This document shows positions 43,870 through 55,878 of a stretch of 64,000 nt of DNA, in pieces; position 1 is the first letter of the stretch; every line of letters starts with the position of its first letter. The position numbers and the translations under genes are program-made. The DNA is from Ananas comosus (lineage: Eukaryota; Streptophyta; Magnoliopsida; Poales; Bromeliaceae): NCBI RefSeq assembly GCF_001540865.1, contig NC_033642.1, positions 2,568,421 through 2,632,420 on the forward strand, written 5' to 3'. The notes beneath the pieces are model-generated. The model was not told the origin of the DNA, did not search any database, and saw only the letters and a program-made list of their open reading frames with translations.

Positions 43870-46800
43870 TGTCACGCCCCGGGGTCCCCTTTTTAGTTTG
43901 AAACACAGCGGAAAAGCGTTTAAATTTTTTTTTTTTTTTTTTTAAAGCCTGACCCCAGAGTATGCCAAATCCGCCACAAATACAGGGAATCCACTGTTCA
44001 CACGGACAGAGTCTCCCCTGTATTTGTACGGCGTCGCACAAGTACAAAAGTACAAACAGTATACAACCACAACTAAATGAATATACAGATAGCTATACAT
44101 TCATACATTCACCATTCACACCGTAGTTTGCATTCGATGTTTAAACAAAAGTCCACGAAAAATCTTTTGAAAACTGTTCTATACGCGAAAACTTTTATCT
44201 TTTATAAAAGCTACCACGAGGGGTAGAAAACCTTTTATTTTACCAATCCAGAAACCCTTTTATTACATTCATGAAAGTCCACATATTCCAAAGTAATAAA
44301 AATACTGAACCATATAAACTGACTAAGCTATAACAACAGAATAGTAGGGATAAAACTAAACCGATAACCTGGGTCGGAAGCTCTATCGACCGCTACGAAC
44401 GTACCTCACGTCTCGTCCCAAAACTCAACGCCTGCAATACCTGAAAAATAGTGGGGGAGGTGAGAACATGTAAACATGTCTCCCCTCCCAGTGGGTACCG
44501 CAAGCCGATGAAGGCGAGGAGTACTCACCGGATCAGGAAGAGCTAAACAACAGTACGGGTCAGTAGAAAATACAGTAGCAATAATAATGAATGAAAGAGA
44601 CATATATATGAAAGAAAGTACAACTACCGCTACTGTAATGAACAACTGAATGTATACATGTAACAAGACTATAGTAGCAAGACAATGTAACGAAAGAACT
44701 GAAGATATACAAGTGACCACTGCTACTATAGTTATATGCGTCAACCGGACAAGTAGTCCAAAAGTACCCAATCTAAACCGCCGTGTCGGTCTAAGGACCT
44801 CAGGCAAAAGCCACTACCTGCTCGCACCTGGCATGTAACCCTAGCACAAAGAGAACACCGCTGGGCTCACGGGTCGGATGTACGACCACTTTTCCGGAAA
44901 AGAACACCCTCCTGCGGGGGATCAACCCGCTGGTGTACGTGAAATGCACTCGAGCTGTGGCGATCAATGCGGATATGATCAATAGCCAAATGTCGGCAAC
45001 CAGCCGACAATCACCGCCCCTCGGGGCAAACCGACCAATAGGTCATCAAACTATATAGAAGCACAAGAACCGACTACTCAGGTCAACTAAGAGGGAACCA
45101 CTCAACATCCTACCGAAGGTATACAAGCACTGACTACTAATGTCAACTAACATATATGCACGACGAACCGACGAATAGGTCACCAGAGTATATCAATAGA
45201 ATCCCGAATTACCGTCGGCCACTAGCCGACAATCCAACCCCTCAGGGTACACCGACCTCATAGGTCATCAAACGACAGGACTCACGAAGCTGACTGACTA
45301 GGTCACAAATATGCCAAATAGTGGAACTGTGTAAACTATAATCATCCGTCGGTGCTAACCGACAATCCCACCCCTTAGGGTATACCGACCTCAAGGGTCA
45401 TCGAACGATGTACGAGAACCGACCAATCAGGTCACCGAAACGAAGTACCAGAACCGACCAACCAGGTCAACAGATACAGAATGCAACAACCAACCAACTA
45501 GATCAACAGATACGGAATGCAACAACCAACCAATTAAGTCAACAGATACGCATATAGATAGAACTGCTCTACTCCTACTCGGGATACTAAGCATGCAAAC
45601 AACGAGTAGTGTATAACGAATAAACAAGGGTGCAAGGCTCAATATACTATGCGATAGTAACAACAGAAGAGTAAGGGTAAGAAACCATCACCGAGCGTGC
45701 ACCACTGTACCGACGTCGGATCGAAGTACCCACCTGTACAAATGCTGCGCCTGTCTCCTGACTGCAAAAGGACGTCAACCGGACCTAAGGAAGGTCCACC
45801 GGGTTAGTGTCTAACCCACAGCTAATAACCACTAAATCCACAACCTACAAGCAAACCCATGGAGATCGGTTTCCCAAACCGATCGCCGTAATACGCCGGA
45901 AGTCCCGTAATCGCACGGGGACTCCGCCGGGAGCCACGAACTGTCCCGGAACATACCGACTCGAGCTACGAGTCACCTGCTGCCACTAAACATAAATAAT
46001 CGTGCATCATGGCAGCGAACACAACTCCTCGTGTCGAAACAATTATCGTCGGATAATCGTTTCGATTCGGGTTCCCGGAAGTGTCTAATTCGACACCGGA
46101 ACCCACCGTCGCTCACCCGTCATTTCCGAACTCTCGAAATGACGCAAGTGACCAGCCAACAAGGCTCAGCGACTACACAAAAGCTCACGAAGCACCGTCG
46201 GAATAATTCCGAACCGAACCCGCGTTCCGTCGGCGGATTTCGCCGAAAAACGCACCGGAAATGCATTTCCGATCTTCGCAAGGGTCTGGGGCCTTGGACA
46301 ATCAGTCCAGAGGTTATCCTCAACCAACACTTGCTGCCAACAGCAGCTACGACGAACCAAAATGCATAAAAGCCCTCCTGAATACCTGAAATCGCATTAT
46401 TTCATGCGATTTCGGCGCTTTTACGGTCCAACTACGCAAACCAGAGGTCAAACTGCCGAGCCAAGATACCCACTGATAGGTTTCGATGTGCCGGAGGCCG
46501 TGCTCACCTTTCGGAGCACTGCCAACCCTTGTGGCAAACGCACACCCGACGCGAACCTCAGCGAAACAGCGCGCACAGCGCTTACATTGCGTCAAATTCG
46601 CAAACCAGGGCATCGTTGACCCCAACGGAGGTGAGCACGACGTTCGGCATGAAACGAGGATGATCGTGCTCACTTCCACATTCACCGGGGTGCCTTCGGA
46701 TCGCCTGAAGGGTGACCGGAACCCTAAAACTGAGTGCTGTAACTAAAGTTTCAGCTTACCAGATCCGAGAGAGCTAGGGTTGGCCGGCAGCTGCCGGAAG

Positions 46801-48453
46801 GTGGGCGCTCCGGCCGGGGACGAGCGTGGAAGGTCGGAGGGGTCCCGGGCAGGCGCTGCCCGGCGGCGGAAGGCGGCCGGTGGCGCGGCGGCACAGATCA
46901 ACCCGAGACTTGCTCTCGGGTTCATGGGTTCCGCGGCGGTCCGGCGGCGGCCGGAGGAGCTCCGGGAGGCGACGGTCTGTCGGCGGAGGTCGAGGAGGAG
47001 GAGGTGCTCCCGACGGTGGGCGGCGGCGGCCCTCGAAGGCCGTACTGGTCCAAGCAGGGCCCGCACGCGCTCGGGACGGCCGCAGAGAGCTCGGGTGGCG
47101 GCCGGCGGCGTGCGGGGACGGCGGGGAGGCGCGCGCGAGGTCGCCGGAGGTCGCCAGAGGGCGGCGCGGCCGATAGGGAGCGGTGGCGGCGCGCGGATGC
47201 AAAGATGACCCAAGCTCGGCCTGGGTGCATGCAGGTGGCCGCAGAGAGCTGGGGCGGCTCCGGCGGCGTGCGCTGACGGTGGGGCCGGCGGCGGAGGTCG
47301 CCGGGGCTCCGAGGAAGGGTGTCTCGGCCGTCCCAAGGTGGCGGCGGCAGTGCTAGCAGGGAGCTAAAGCTCCTGGGCCAGATCTGCCAAGATCTGGCCG
47401 CAGCCTGTCTGGGCGGCGGCGGCGGTGCGCAGGGACGACGGCGGCGACGAGGGGAGTCGCCGAAGGCTGGGCCACGGCCAGGGGACAACGGTGCTCGAGC
47501 TAGGTGGCTACCAGGGTCCGCAAACCACAATGCGGTGAAGGGGTTGGCCAAAAGGGAGAGAAAGAGAGGTGATGCAGGGATTTCCGGCGGCCGGAGGAGC
47601 TCGCCGGCGGCCGGAGCATGCGCACGGGGAGGGCAGGAGATGGCTGAGGCGGCTGGTGGACTAGGGCTAGCAGGAACGACCTAGGGTTAGGGTTTCCAAG
47701 CAAAAAAATCTAACATCAACTTATAAATGTAAGTGTAAATTTGCCGAAAAGTCCTCCAAGACTCAACCATTTAATCTTAGTCCCTCACCGCACGAATAAA
47801 ACGTGCATAAACCCCTCCACGTGCGATTTCACGCGAAACGGTACATAAAATGTCGCAACTTTTGCGAAATTACCGTTTTGCCATCACCGACCTCTCCTCG
47901 ATCAACGCGCGATCTCCGCAGATCCGTCCGTCAGATTTGCGAACGGATTGCACCAGTGCGATCAGCACCTCGGAGACAACAAAGCTACACTTTCGATTCA
48001 TCTCGATCGACCACGGATTCACAACAAAATCCAACCTTCTTCCAATAGAAGGAAACACACACACAAATACATATAAAACATGTATTTTTAGATTTTCTCG
48101 AAATCCGTGCGTCAAACTCAAAATCCATCAGCGTCACTAGTTCCAGAACAGCTGAACCGGTCGAAATGAGCTATTGGACTGATATGAACGGAGTCCGATA
48201 CGCACCAGAAGCCAACTCTACTCCGTGGCTTCTCCGGAAAACCGGAGTTACTATTCACTTAAGTGAAAACTAAAAATCGCGTATCTTCTCCATTTTAGCT
48301 CAGTTTCTCCTGAAACTTGACGAGTCCTTATGTAATTAAATTACACACATAAACATCATCAACAGAGAGTTTAGTTGTACTGTCAAAAAAATCTCAGTCC
48401 TTACAGTGAATCATCATCATCGACAGGTTACGGTGAGTCCGGGTCGTAACGAA
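43870..48453 (+). mobile_element. Very long (4.6 kb) LTR followed by primer-binding site
   Basis: The segment starts TGTCACGCCCCGGGG at 43870. It ends near 48453, immediately before TTGGTATTAGAGTAG, a C-to-T-decayed initiator-Met primer-binding site (48455-48466). Internal features are short tandem units around 45000-45560 (ACCGACCAATAGGTCATC and AACAGATACRGAATGCAACA types) and a strongly GC-rich stretch at 46780-47680 that is open in most frames. LTRs of several kb occur in some Ty3/gypsy lineages (Tekay/Del-type), but no protein domain is present to assign this one. The internal region stops after a few hundred bases (48467-48831), so the element is a truncated 5' end. Confidence 0.55.
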
Positions 48454-48831
48454 TTGGTATTAGAGTAGATCCTAATCCCAGTGATAAGGGGCGGCAATCT
48501 CAATTATCAAGAATTAATCAAAATTGTATATATCATCGATCAAGATTAAGATCCTATCAAATTCACATAGAGTAGACCACCAGGCCCAATAGAACGAGTT
48601 AATGCACTCAAAGCCTCCTTGAATAGTTTTGTTTCAGAATAGTTGTTTTGAAATTAATCATTGTGGTAAAATGGAATATGTCTGAAAATGAACCATGAGT
48701 TGTTTTTCTACTATAGAAACAATTATCAGTCTATTAGCATTTTAGACCCATAGTATTTGTGGGTTATAAAGTTGCATAGAGACTAAATTGGAGTATAACA
48801 AAGAAAAATTAGAAAGAAGAACCAAAATAGG

Positions 48832-49090
48832 CACTACAACAAATTCATGATTTAACGACATTTACTCCACAGTATTTATTTAAATCATACTAATTAATAT
48901 ATTTAACAGCATTACTTGATAATTACCGCTAGATTTAATAATTTAGCAGCAATTTACTATTAATGTTGCAAAATAGAATATATTAGCAGCATAAATTAGT
49001 AAACGCCGCTAAAGTTTTCAGTATTTTATAAAAAATGATACTAAATGTAACAAAGTAGCAGCGTTTATTGCTAAATGTCATCACTAATCA
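48832..49090 (+). mobile_element. CACTA transposon terminus
   Basis: CACTACAACAAATTC at 48832 is a CACTA-type end. It is followed by recurring TTAGCAGC and GCCGCTAAA sub-terminal motifs in both orientations. The opposite end and the transposase were not found; the element may extend to about 50700. Confidence 0.45.
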
Positions 49091-49099
49091 ATATATAAT

Positions 49100-49460
49100 T
49101 ATTAATATATCTCATTTTATACTTAGAATTTAAAATTTTGAAATTAAACTTTAAAAATTTAGAATTTGAATTTTAAAAATTTGAAACTTATAAATTAAAA
49201 AATTTTAAACTTATAATTTAAAATTTAAAATTTTAAAATTTTATATTTTAAATTTTAAATTCTAAAATTTTAATTTTAAATTTTAAGTTTTTTAAATTTA
49301 TCTTAAATTTAAATTTTTAAATTTAAAATTGTGAATTTTGAAACTTAAAATTTGATATTTAAAAATTAAAAATGTAAATTTAATATCTAAATTTAGAATT
49401 TAAAATTTAAAATTTTAATGTTTTAAAATTTAAAACTTAAAATTTAAAATTTAAATTTTA
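49100..49460. repeat. AAATTTT-type low-complexity tract
   Basis: About 360 bases are composed almost wholly of permutations of AAATTTTAAAATTTGAAA. There is no coding potential. Confidence 0.85.
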
Positions 49461-49487
49461 TAAAATTCAAATATATACCGTATGTGT

Positions 49488-49860
49488 GTGTGTATGATTG
49501 TAATACACAAGTGAAAATTTCTAAACCTTCATCCTAAATTATGAATTATATGGATACAAACAAAATAATATATACCAGTAAACTTGTGTAGCACTATTCT
49601 ACACAAATTTGTGTGTATGATTGTAGTATACAAGTGAAAATTTCTAAACATTCATCCCAAATTATGAATTATATAGATACAAACAAAATAATATGTTCGG
49701 TAAATTTGTGTAGCACTATTCTACACAAATTTGTGTGTATGATTGTAGTATACAAGGGAAAATTTCTAAAGCTTCATCATAAATTATGAATTATATAGAT
49801 ACAAACAAAATAATATACACTAGTAAATTTGTGTAGTACTATTCTACCAATTCCTAAATA
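49488..49860. repeat. Three tandem copies of a 122-bp unit
   Basis: Copies start GTGTGTATGATTGTARTAYA at about 49488, 49611 and 49733 and each ends TGTGTAGYACTATTCTAC. Divergence is low. A short AACCCAACCCTAACCCTAAC stretch near 50050 resembles the plant telomere unit but is only a few repeats long. Nothing else is recognised to 50800 beyond a GAGAG-rich purine stretch at 50430-50620. Confidence 0.85.
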
Positions 49861-51941
49861 AGAGTGTATATTTGCAATGAATACATATTTCACATTCAAA
49901 TAAACAAAATTTAAAACATCACAGTACTGTTCTATTATGCCGTAATAAGGTATATTTGTAATGAATACATGTTTCCTATTCTAAATCGAACAAAATTTAA
50001 TAAAATGCGTTAAGTATATGTGTGTGACTGTGGAAGCAATTTCTAAATCCTTAACCCAACCCTAACCCTAACTCTAAACCCTGAATTTATGTAAATGCAA
50101 CAGAAAATAATATATACTAGCAGTGTTCTGAAATTGAGTGAATCTGCTACTTAGTGACAAAGTCAGCATCACGGCAAAGACGAATGCAAAGATGGAACCC
50201 TAAGCCCTAAAAATAGAAGTTTAATATTAAATAAAAATTGAAAGAACAAGATTATAGGAATTAAAAGCGTTCCCTGTTTCGATTGAGTTCCCTATTTGGG
50301 TTGTGGCCGAGAGGTTAGAAATCGCCCCCAATTTCGGGCGCCTATGAGCGAATGAACTAGTGGCAGGTCCTAGGATGGACAGGGAAGCGGTTTGGAGCAT
50401 TGTACAAGCGATTGAGAGGCAAGCTCCTACCAATTGAGAGAGGCGAGGGCGAGAGAGAGCTCTGAGAAGGTTGGAGCATGATTTTCTACAAAGTGCGAGA
50501 ATGTGTGGAACAAAAGAACTACGGCGTGAGAGGTGAGCTCCTGCCAGATGAAGAGAGACGAGAGTGAGAGAGAGAGGCGAGTGCGAGAGACAAAGAGCTC
50601 AGAGCGCGAGACAGATAGAGATGTAATGCATGGAACTTAAGAAAAGGGGGTGGGATTATACCAGCCCTTAATGGCCCTTTAATTCATTAGTTGTAGGATG
50701 TACACCCCCAACAGGGGTGTACAGGTAGCATTTTCCATAAGGAAAAAAAAATATACACCATATTTCTAATTGTATGATTTATACCCATCCATTTAAAAAA
50801 TGACATTCTTTTATAGGTTAAATGCATTCATGTCCCTGCAAATGTAGTGAATTACAAATATGTTCCCACAAAGTTTAACTTTCATATATTGTCTCGGCAA
50901 AACTTCTAATATTTTTAAATATATCCCTCTAGTTTGTTACCGCTATAGAACTGTTTATATTTTAAGGGCTTGTTTGGTTCATCCATTTTGGATATAGAAT
51001 GGGAATCGATTTGATCAAATTCGGTTAATTTTGTTTGGTTCACAGGAATCGGTTTGGGATTTCTATTCCGGATTGGAATGGGAATAGCCCATCAGCCTTC
51101 AATTTGATTCCGGTCTCCAAGCTCGGATTGAGATTTCATTCCCAAAGCCCACTAGGTTCTCGAGGCCCATGCGACCATCTCACCCTCCTCTCTCCTTTAT
51201 ACAATCTCTTCATCCTCTCTCATCAAAAAAAAAACTATCATTTCTCAAAACCCTATCCCTAACCCTAGTGGTGACGCGAACACAATGGGTGGTTGTGTAG
51301 GGCGGCGTGGCGGCAAGACTCGGCAGCACGACAGTGAGACGGGGTGGCACAGCGAGTTGGTGCAGCGGCGTGGTGACGTGGTACGGTGGCGAGACGCGGT
51401 GGCGCAACACATTTGTTGTGAGGAGATTATTTGAAAAACCCTAGCTACGTCACAAAGGTTTGATCTCTTTTTTAAGCCATTTTTCTCAAATCCTAATAAA
51501 TTTATGATCTCTTCCCAAGTTATTGCTCCAATATGATGAATTTTTTTTTCAAATTAATTTAGAATTTTCTTTTTTTCCATGATATGGTATAATATATTTC
51601 ATGTTTCCTGTATTTTTTATTTTTTAGTGAAATTTCTTATCTCATTTTGATTAGTTTTTATATTATCACAATGCATGTTGCAGGACATGATTATGAGCTA
51701 TCAAATAGGGTTTTGAAAAGCTTTAGATAGGTGCTGATGTATACACAAGTGTATACATGAGTTATTTATCTTCCGGACGGAGTCCTGTTTACTTGTGAAC
51801 TTTAATACCTGCTAAAATGTTTGAACTATAATTCTTTTGACTTTTTTGAATTAACCAAACTTTTCTTAATTCCTTTTCTGTCGAAAACCAATAGTTTCTA
51901 CTTTAAACTTACCAATTGTAATTAAATTTTTTGGCAGGATA

Positions 51942-52997
51942 GTGATATATAGAATGGGCCGCCTTCCTATAGATTTGAGAAGGAGGCGACGGATGGTCAT
52001 TATTAGCAATATGTATTTTATAGTTTTGCTAATTGTATGGATGTATTTTATGGGTTTTCTTGTTGGGCTTATGCCTATTGGAAAGAGACGATATCTAAAG
52101 ATAAGAAAAAATAGAAAAGAATTGAGAATTGAGAATTTACATAAGATCATAAATGAAAATGATAGAAATTGTGTGAGTCAACTTCAAATGGATAGGTGAG
52201 CTTTTAGTATGCTTTGTAAGATGGTTAGAGACATTGGGGGTTTAAGTGGTTTTCGCAACATGTCTTTGGAGGAGATTGTTGCAATGTTTCTTTATACTTT
52301 GGCACATCATCAGAAAAATAGGACAATTGCAAATTATTTCGATAGAAGTGGAGAGACTGTTAGTCGGCTATATTGAAGTTGCATGGAAAGTTACTCAAAT
52401 CACCTGAGCCAATTTTCAATGACTGCATAGATGAGATATGGAAAGATTTTAAGGTATATAATATAATATTTTTTATTATTTTTATTATATATAAGTTAGA
52501 TAAATAGATTTTTTTATTTACATCAATTTTCGTCTTATAGAATTGCTCAGGAGCACTAGATGGTACATTCAGAAAGTTGAAAGTTCCTGCTAAGGATAAA
52601 GCAAGGTATAGAACAAGAAAATCAGATCTTGCAACTAATGTTTTAGGAGTGTGCTCACCTGACTTGCAATTTATATATATATTGCCCGGCTGGGAGGGTT
52701 CTGCACACGATTCTCGTGTGCTTCGAGATGCTATTACTAGAACACACGGATTACGAATGCTGCAAGGTAAGTTTTTATACGTAGTAAATACACACGCGCA
52801 CACACGCACATCACACATATTTGTATAGTTAGTTAGTTAATAATTTTTATCTAATTCTTTTTTTTAACTTAAAGGTTGTTATTATTTGGTTGATTCTGGA
52901 TATATCAATGCAGACGAATCTCTTGCACCTTTTAAGGGACAACTATATCATTTGCACGTGTGGAGGGTTGGGCACCGACCACAATCAGCAGAAGAGT
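51942..52997 (+). pseudogene. PIF/Harbinger DDE transposase (HARBI1/ALP1-like), truncated
   Basis: Conserved segments occur in order: IGGLSGFRNMSLEEIVAMFL (about 52230-52290), NRTIANYFDRSGETVSRLY (52317-52375), [17 protein letters not shown] with the first catalytic Asp (about 52550), [20 protein letters not shown] and [16 protein letters not shown], and after an intron ending AAAG near 52874 the segment YYLVDSGY with the second Asp, then LAPFKGQLYHLHVW. Two introns are likely (about 52457-52541 and 52768-52874). A TGA at about 52198 and another stop near 52374 interrupt it. The region with the third catalytic residue (Glu) is missing because sequence jumps at about 52997 into the second gene. 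Transposases of this family cut and paste DNA at TWA sites together with the Myb-like partner. Confidence 0.85.
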
Positions 52998-53019
52998 AAA
53001 GTATTTAAAACAAAAATAT

Positions 53020-53831
53020 TGTACAATTACGGGATCTTGTCAAAAACAGGCGCCACATGGAATGACCAAAGAAAATTAATTTCATGTTATAAAAAGTAGT
53101 ATGATGATTGGTGTAAGGTATGTTATATTTTACCATTATGAAATAAGTTATTTTGTATTACTTTCGTTGTTAATTAATATTTTATACTTCTATAGATGCA
53201 TGATTCTACTAAAGGATTATAGGGAATGCCTTTTCCACACTTAGACGTTTTTGCAGAAATCTATGAAAAAGATAGGTCAACTGGAGAAAGAGTAGAAACA
53301 TTTGTGGATGCAGTACATAATATAGAAACTGAGAAAGCAAATCCTATGCTAGCTTATATAGGAGTTGGAGGTCCCAATGTTGGAGATAATGATAATGATA
53401 ATGAAACCCAATCAGCGGAGAGGACTGCTTTGAGTAGTTCAGAAAAGGCCAAGAAACATAAATCCGTTAAAGAGAAAGAAGCAAAAGATCCTTTACAAGA
53501 GCAGGTGGAGTTATTTTCTAGAACTCTTGGACCATTCATATCTCGAATGGAGGCACACTTTGCAACTAAGGCTAATGTTATAATACGAGAATAGGAAATG
53601 GCAGAGAAGAGTACTGCAGAAAATAATATTGCTAGAGTGGTGGCAGAGTTACTTGCTTTATCTTTTAATAATAACCAAATTATAAAAGCAGCTAATATTT
53701 TTGCTGTTGAACCTAGCAAGATGAATGTACTCTTTAGCCTTCCACAACAATTGAAAATGCAATACGTGCTTGATGTTCGTAATTTGACTGTTGGAGAGCC
53801 TAAAGCAGAATCTATTTCGAAGCAACTTTAG
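53020..53831 (+). pseudogene. PIF/Harbinger Myb/SANT-like accessory protein, truncated
   Basis: The first part (SKTGATWNDQ, then YDDWCK after a stop, about 53035-53115) is the C-terminal half of a Myb/SANT-like DNA-binding domain. After a putative intron (acceptor near 53196) it continues MPFPHLDVFAEIYEKDRSTG (53226 on), a typical segment of plant Harbinger ORF1 proteins, then an acidic/Lys-rich linker (KAKKHKSVKEKEAKD) and an amphipathic helical C-terminus ending at 53831. A TAG at about 53592 interrupts it. The N-terminal half of the SANT domain is absent, removed by the same deletion that cut the transposase. Confidence 0.75.
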
Positions 53832-55029
53832 AAAAGTTAAGCTATAGGATGTTTTCATTTGTGTTTGTTAAGTTTTAGGTGGTTTTCATTTATTTTGTCA
53901 TTTTGAGTATCATACTTCAATTGATGTAATTCTTCTAATAATACTGTTGCTACATTTTTTCTTTTTTCTTTTGTTTACTAGGTGAAGATGAATGCACTTT
54001 TGTAGTTTCGGTATTTGATATTCTACAAACACATTTATGTTTTATTTTGCTTTTGTTATACTTCGTACGGTGTTTGATATTTCTTTTGGCAACCTGTTGA
54101 TGTACTTCTTCTTATGATACTATCACTGTATTTTGTTTTCTTACCAAGTAAAGATAAGTGCATTTTTATAGTTTTGATATTTGATGTTTTAAAAATGGAT
54201 TAATCTATCTTATTTCACTTTTGTTATACTTTTGATAGTGTTTGATATTTCACATTAATTAATATAAATTTTATTTAAAAAAATTTATGTATTTTTTATA
54301 ATTTTTTTCTTGCATAAAAATTTTTAAAAATAAATTTGATATATTTTTTGGAAAACTCTAATTAGAGAATAGTATTATATTTTTCATAAATTTTAAATAA
54401 TATAAAATTATATTTGAGAGTAAAATTAGTATTATGATATCCTATAATTTTTTAGTTTATATGAACCAAACAATGGAATGGAAATAACTCATTCCAATTT
54501 CCAATCCACAAATGAGCTAGACGACTTGGGGGAGAGGGCCAATCTATACCATTCCAATTTATTTCCATTCAATTATCCATTCCATTTCCACCCTTGAGCG
54601 AAACAAGCCCTAAGTGAAATGTCAATTTTGTTATCATAAATATGTCCCTCGAAAAGCCACAACAGTATAATATAAGAGGGGCAAAAATATCAAGTTATTT
54701 GATAAATTAATTAGAGTTAAGCATTGATTTAATATATGGTTAATTAAAATTTTCTAACATTTTCTAACGAAAGGGACATATTTGAAAACATTAGAATTTT
54801 TGTAGGGACAATATATGAAAGTTGAACTTTATATGAATATATTTGCAATTCACTATATTTGTAGGAACCTGTATGAAATTAACCCTTATTTTATCTATAC
54901 AAATCTATTAATCCCCAATGTTTTGTGATGACGTGGCGCTTCCTCCTTAGTTTAGGGTTTTTTTTTTTCCATTGTTTTATGATGACGTGGCTCCTTAGTT
55001 TATGATGACGTGGCGCTTACAGGATTTAT

Positions 55030-55470
55030 TCAATGTGACTTTTTATTTGAATTGAACCAACAAGTTATTTTTTATATTTCGTGTTGAACTCAGTTTCTTC
55101 ATTGAACCAACTCATTTTTTTTTTAATCTGATTTTTTGTTTGAATCTGATTTTTTTTTCTATTTTTTCAATTAATTTTTTTTAACCGAACCGAACCACTG
55201 GTCAACAAAATTCATCATGGTTCATCTTCAATATGAACCGGACCGAACCGGTGGTCTACAGGATTCATCGGAACATGGTTCATCTTCAATGTGAACCGAA
55301 CCAACAAGTTCTTTTTTATTTGAATTGAACCAACAAGTTATTGTTAAATCAGATTCTTCATTGAACCAACTCATCTTTTTTTTAAATCTGATTTTTTGTT
55401 TGAATCTGATTTTCTTTTTCTATTCTTTCAATTATTTTTTTTTTAACTGAACCGAACCATGATAACCTAT
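55030..55470. repeat. Direct repeat, ~259 bp period
   Basis: Copies beginning TTGAATTGAACCAACAAGTT (about 55047 and 55320) and ATTGAACCAACTCAT (55101 and 55360) repeat in the same order, with AACCGAACCGAACC motifs and GAACCGG dyads between. The upstream interval 54890-55030 has three GATGACGTGGC motifs. Confidence 0.7.
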
Positions 55471-55878
55471 ATGGAGAATCAAAAATAAACGGCTCAGATT
55501 TATTTAAGATTTCTTTTCTTTTTTAAAAAAATTATTTAATTAAATTTCTTTTGATGTTCTAGACCTATCCGCGCGTGCATCTCCTGTAATTTCCTAAATT
55601 CAGGGGCGCAGCGCTAGGGAATTTAGGTAAAAAAAAAAAGAAAAAAAGAAATAGCGGAGGAAGAGGGCGAGGGAGAAGCGGAGGAGAAAGCGCGATAACC
55701 GTCCGACAGAGAGAGAAGAGTAAGAGAGGTCGCAACGGCCGACGCCTCATGGGTTACCGTTTTGCTCCTGAAGAAGCTGGTTCAGTAAGAACCCTATTCA
55801 TCTTCATCTCCATCTTCATCATTAGTAAGAATCGTGTTTAATGTTGCCGTTTTTTGTGTGAGATATAATTGGGAGAAG

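Larger units (their letters stand above)
50966..54610 (+). mobile_element. PIF/Harbinger element with two decayed genes
   Basis: Terminal repeats GGGCTTGTTTGGTTC and GGGCTTGTTTCGCTC are flanked by TAA at 50963-50965 and 54611-54613. Both ends carry repeated GGAATGG/CCATTCC motifs. At 3645 bp it retains parts of the two genes typical of plant PIF elements: a DDE transposase (51942-52997) and a Myb/SANT-like protein (53020-53831), both on the + strand. It is not autonomous in this state. Confidence 0.85.
50816..54885. mobile_element. Long-TIR MITE split by the Harbinger insertion
   Basis: The left arm 50816-50962 (GGTTAAATGCATTCATGTCC, AACTTTCATATATTGTC) is the inverted counterpart of the right arm 54614-54885 (GACAATATATGAAAGTTGAA, ending GTATGAAATTAACCC). 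The two halves rejoin across the Harbinger target site, so the MITE was present first. Confidence 0.7.

Noticed and set aside
46743..47690. Long open frames on both strands in the GC-rich LTR core (up to about 209 codons)
   Set aside because: Composition is almost only Arg/Pro/Ala/Gly, several frames are open at once, no domain is seen and the stretch lies inside an LTR; open frames follow from GC content.
50040..50080. Interstitial telomere array (AACCCTAACCCTAAC)
   Set aside because: There are only two or three units with interruptions; too short to claim a telomere remnant.
51942..52997. Active Harbinger transposase
   Set aside because: Two in-frame stops and loss of the region with the third catalytic residue make it inactive.
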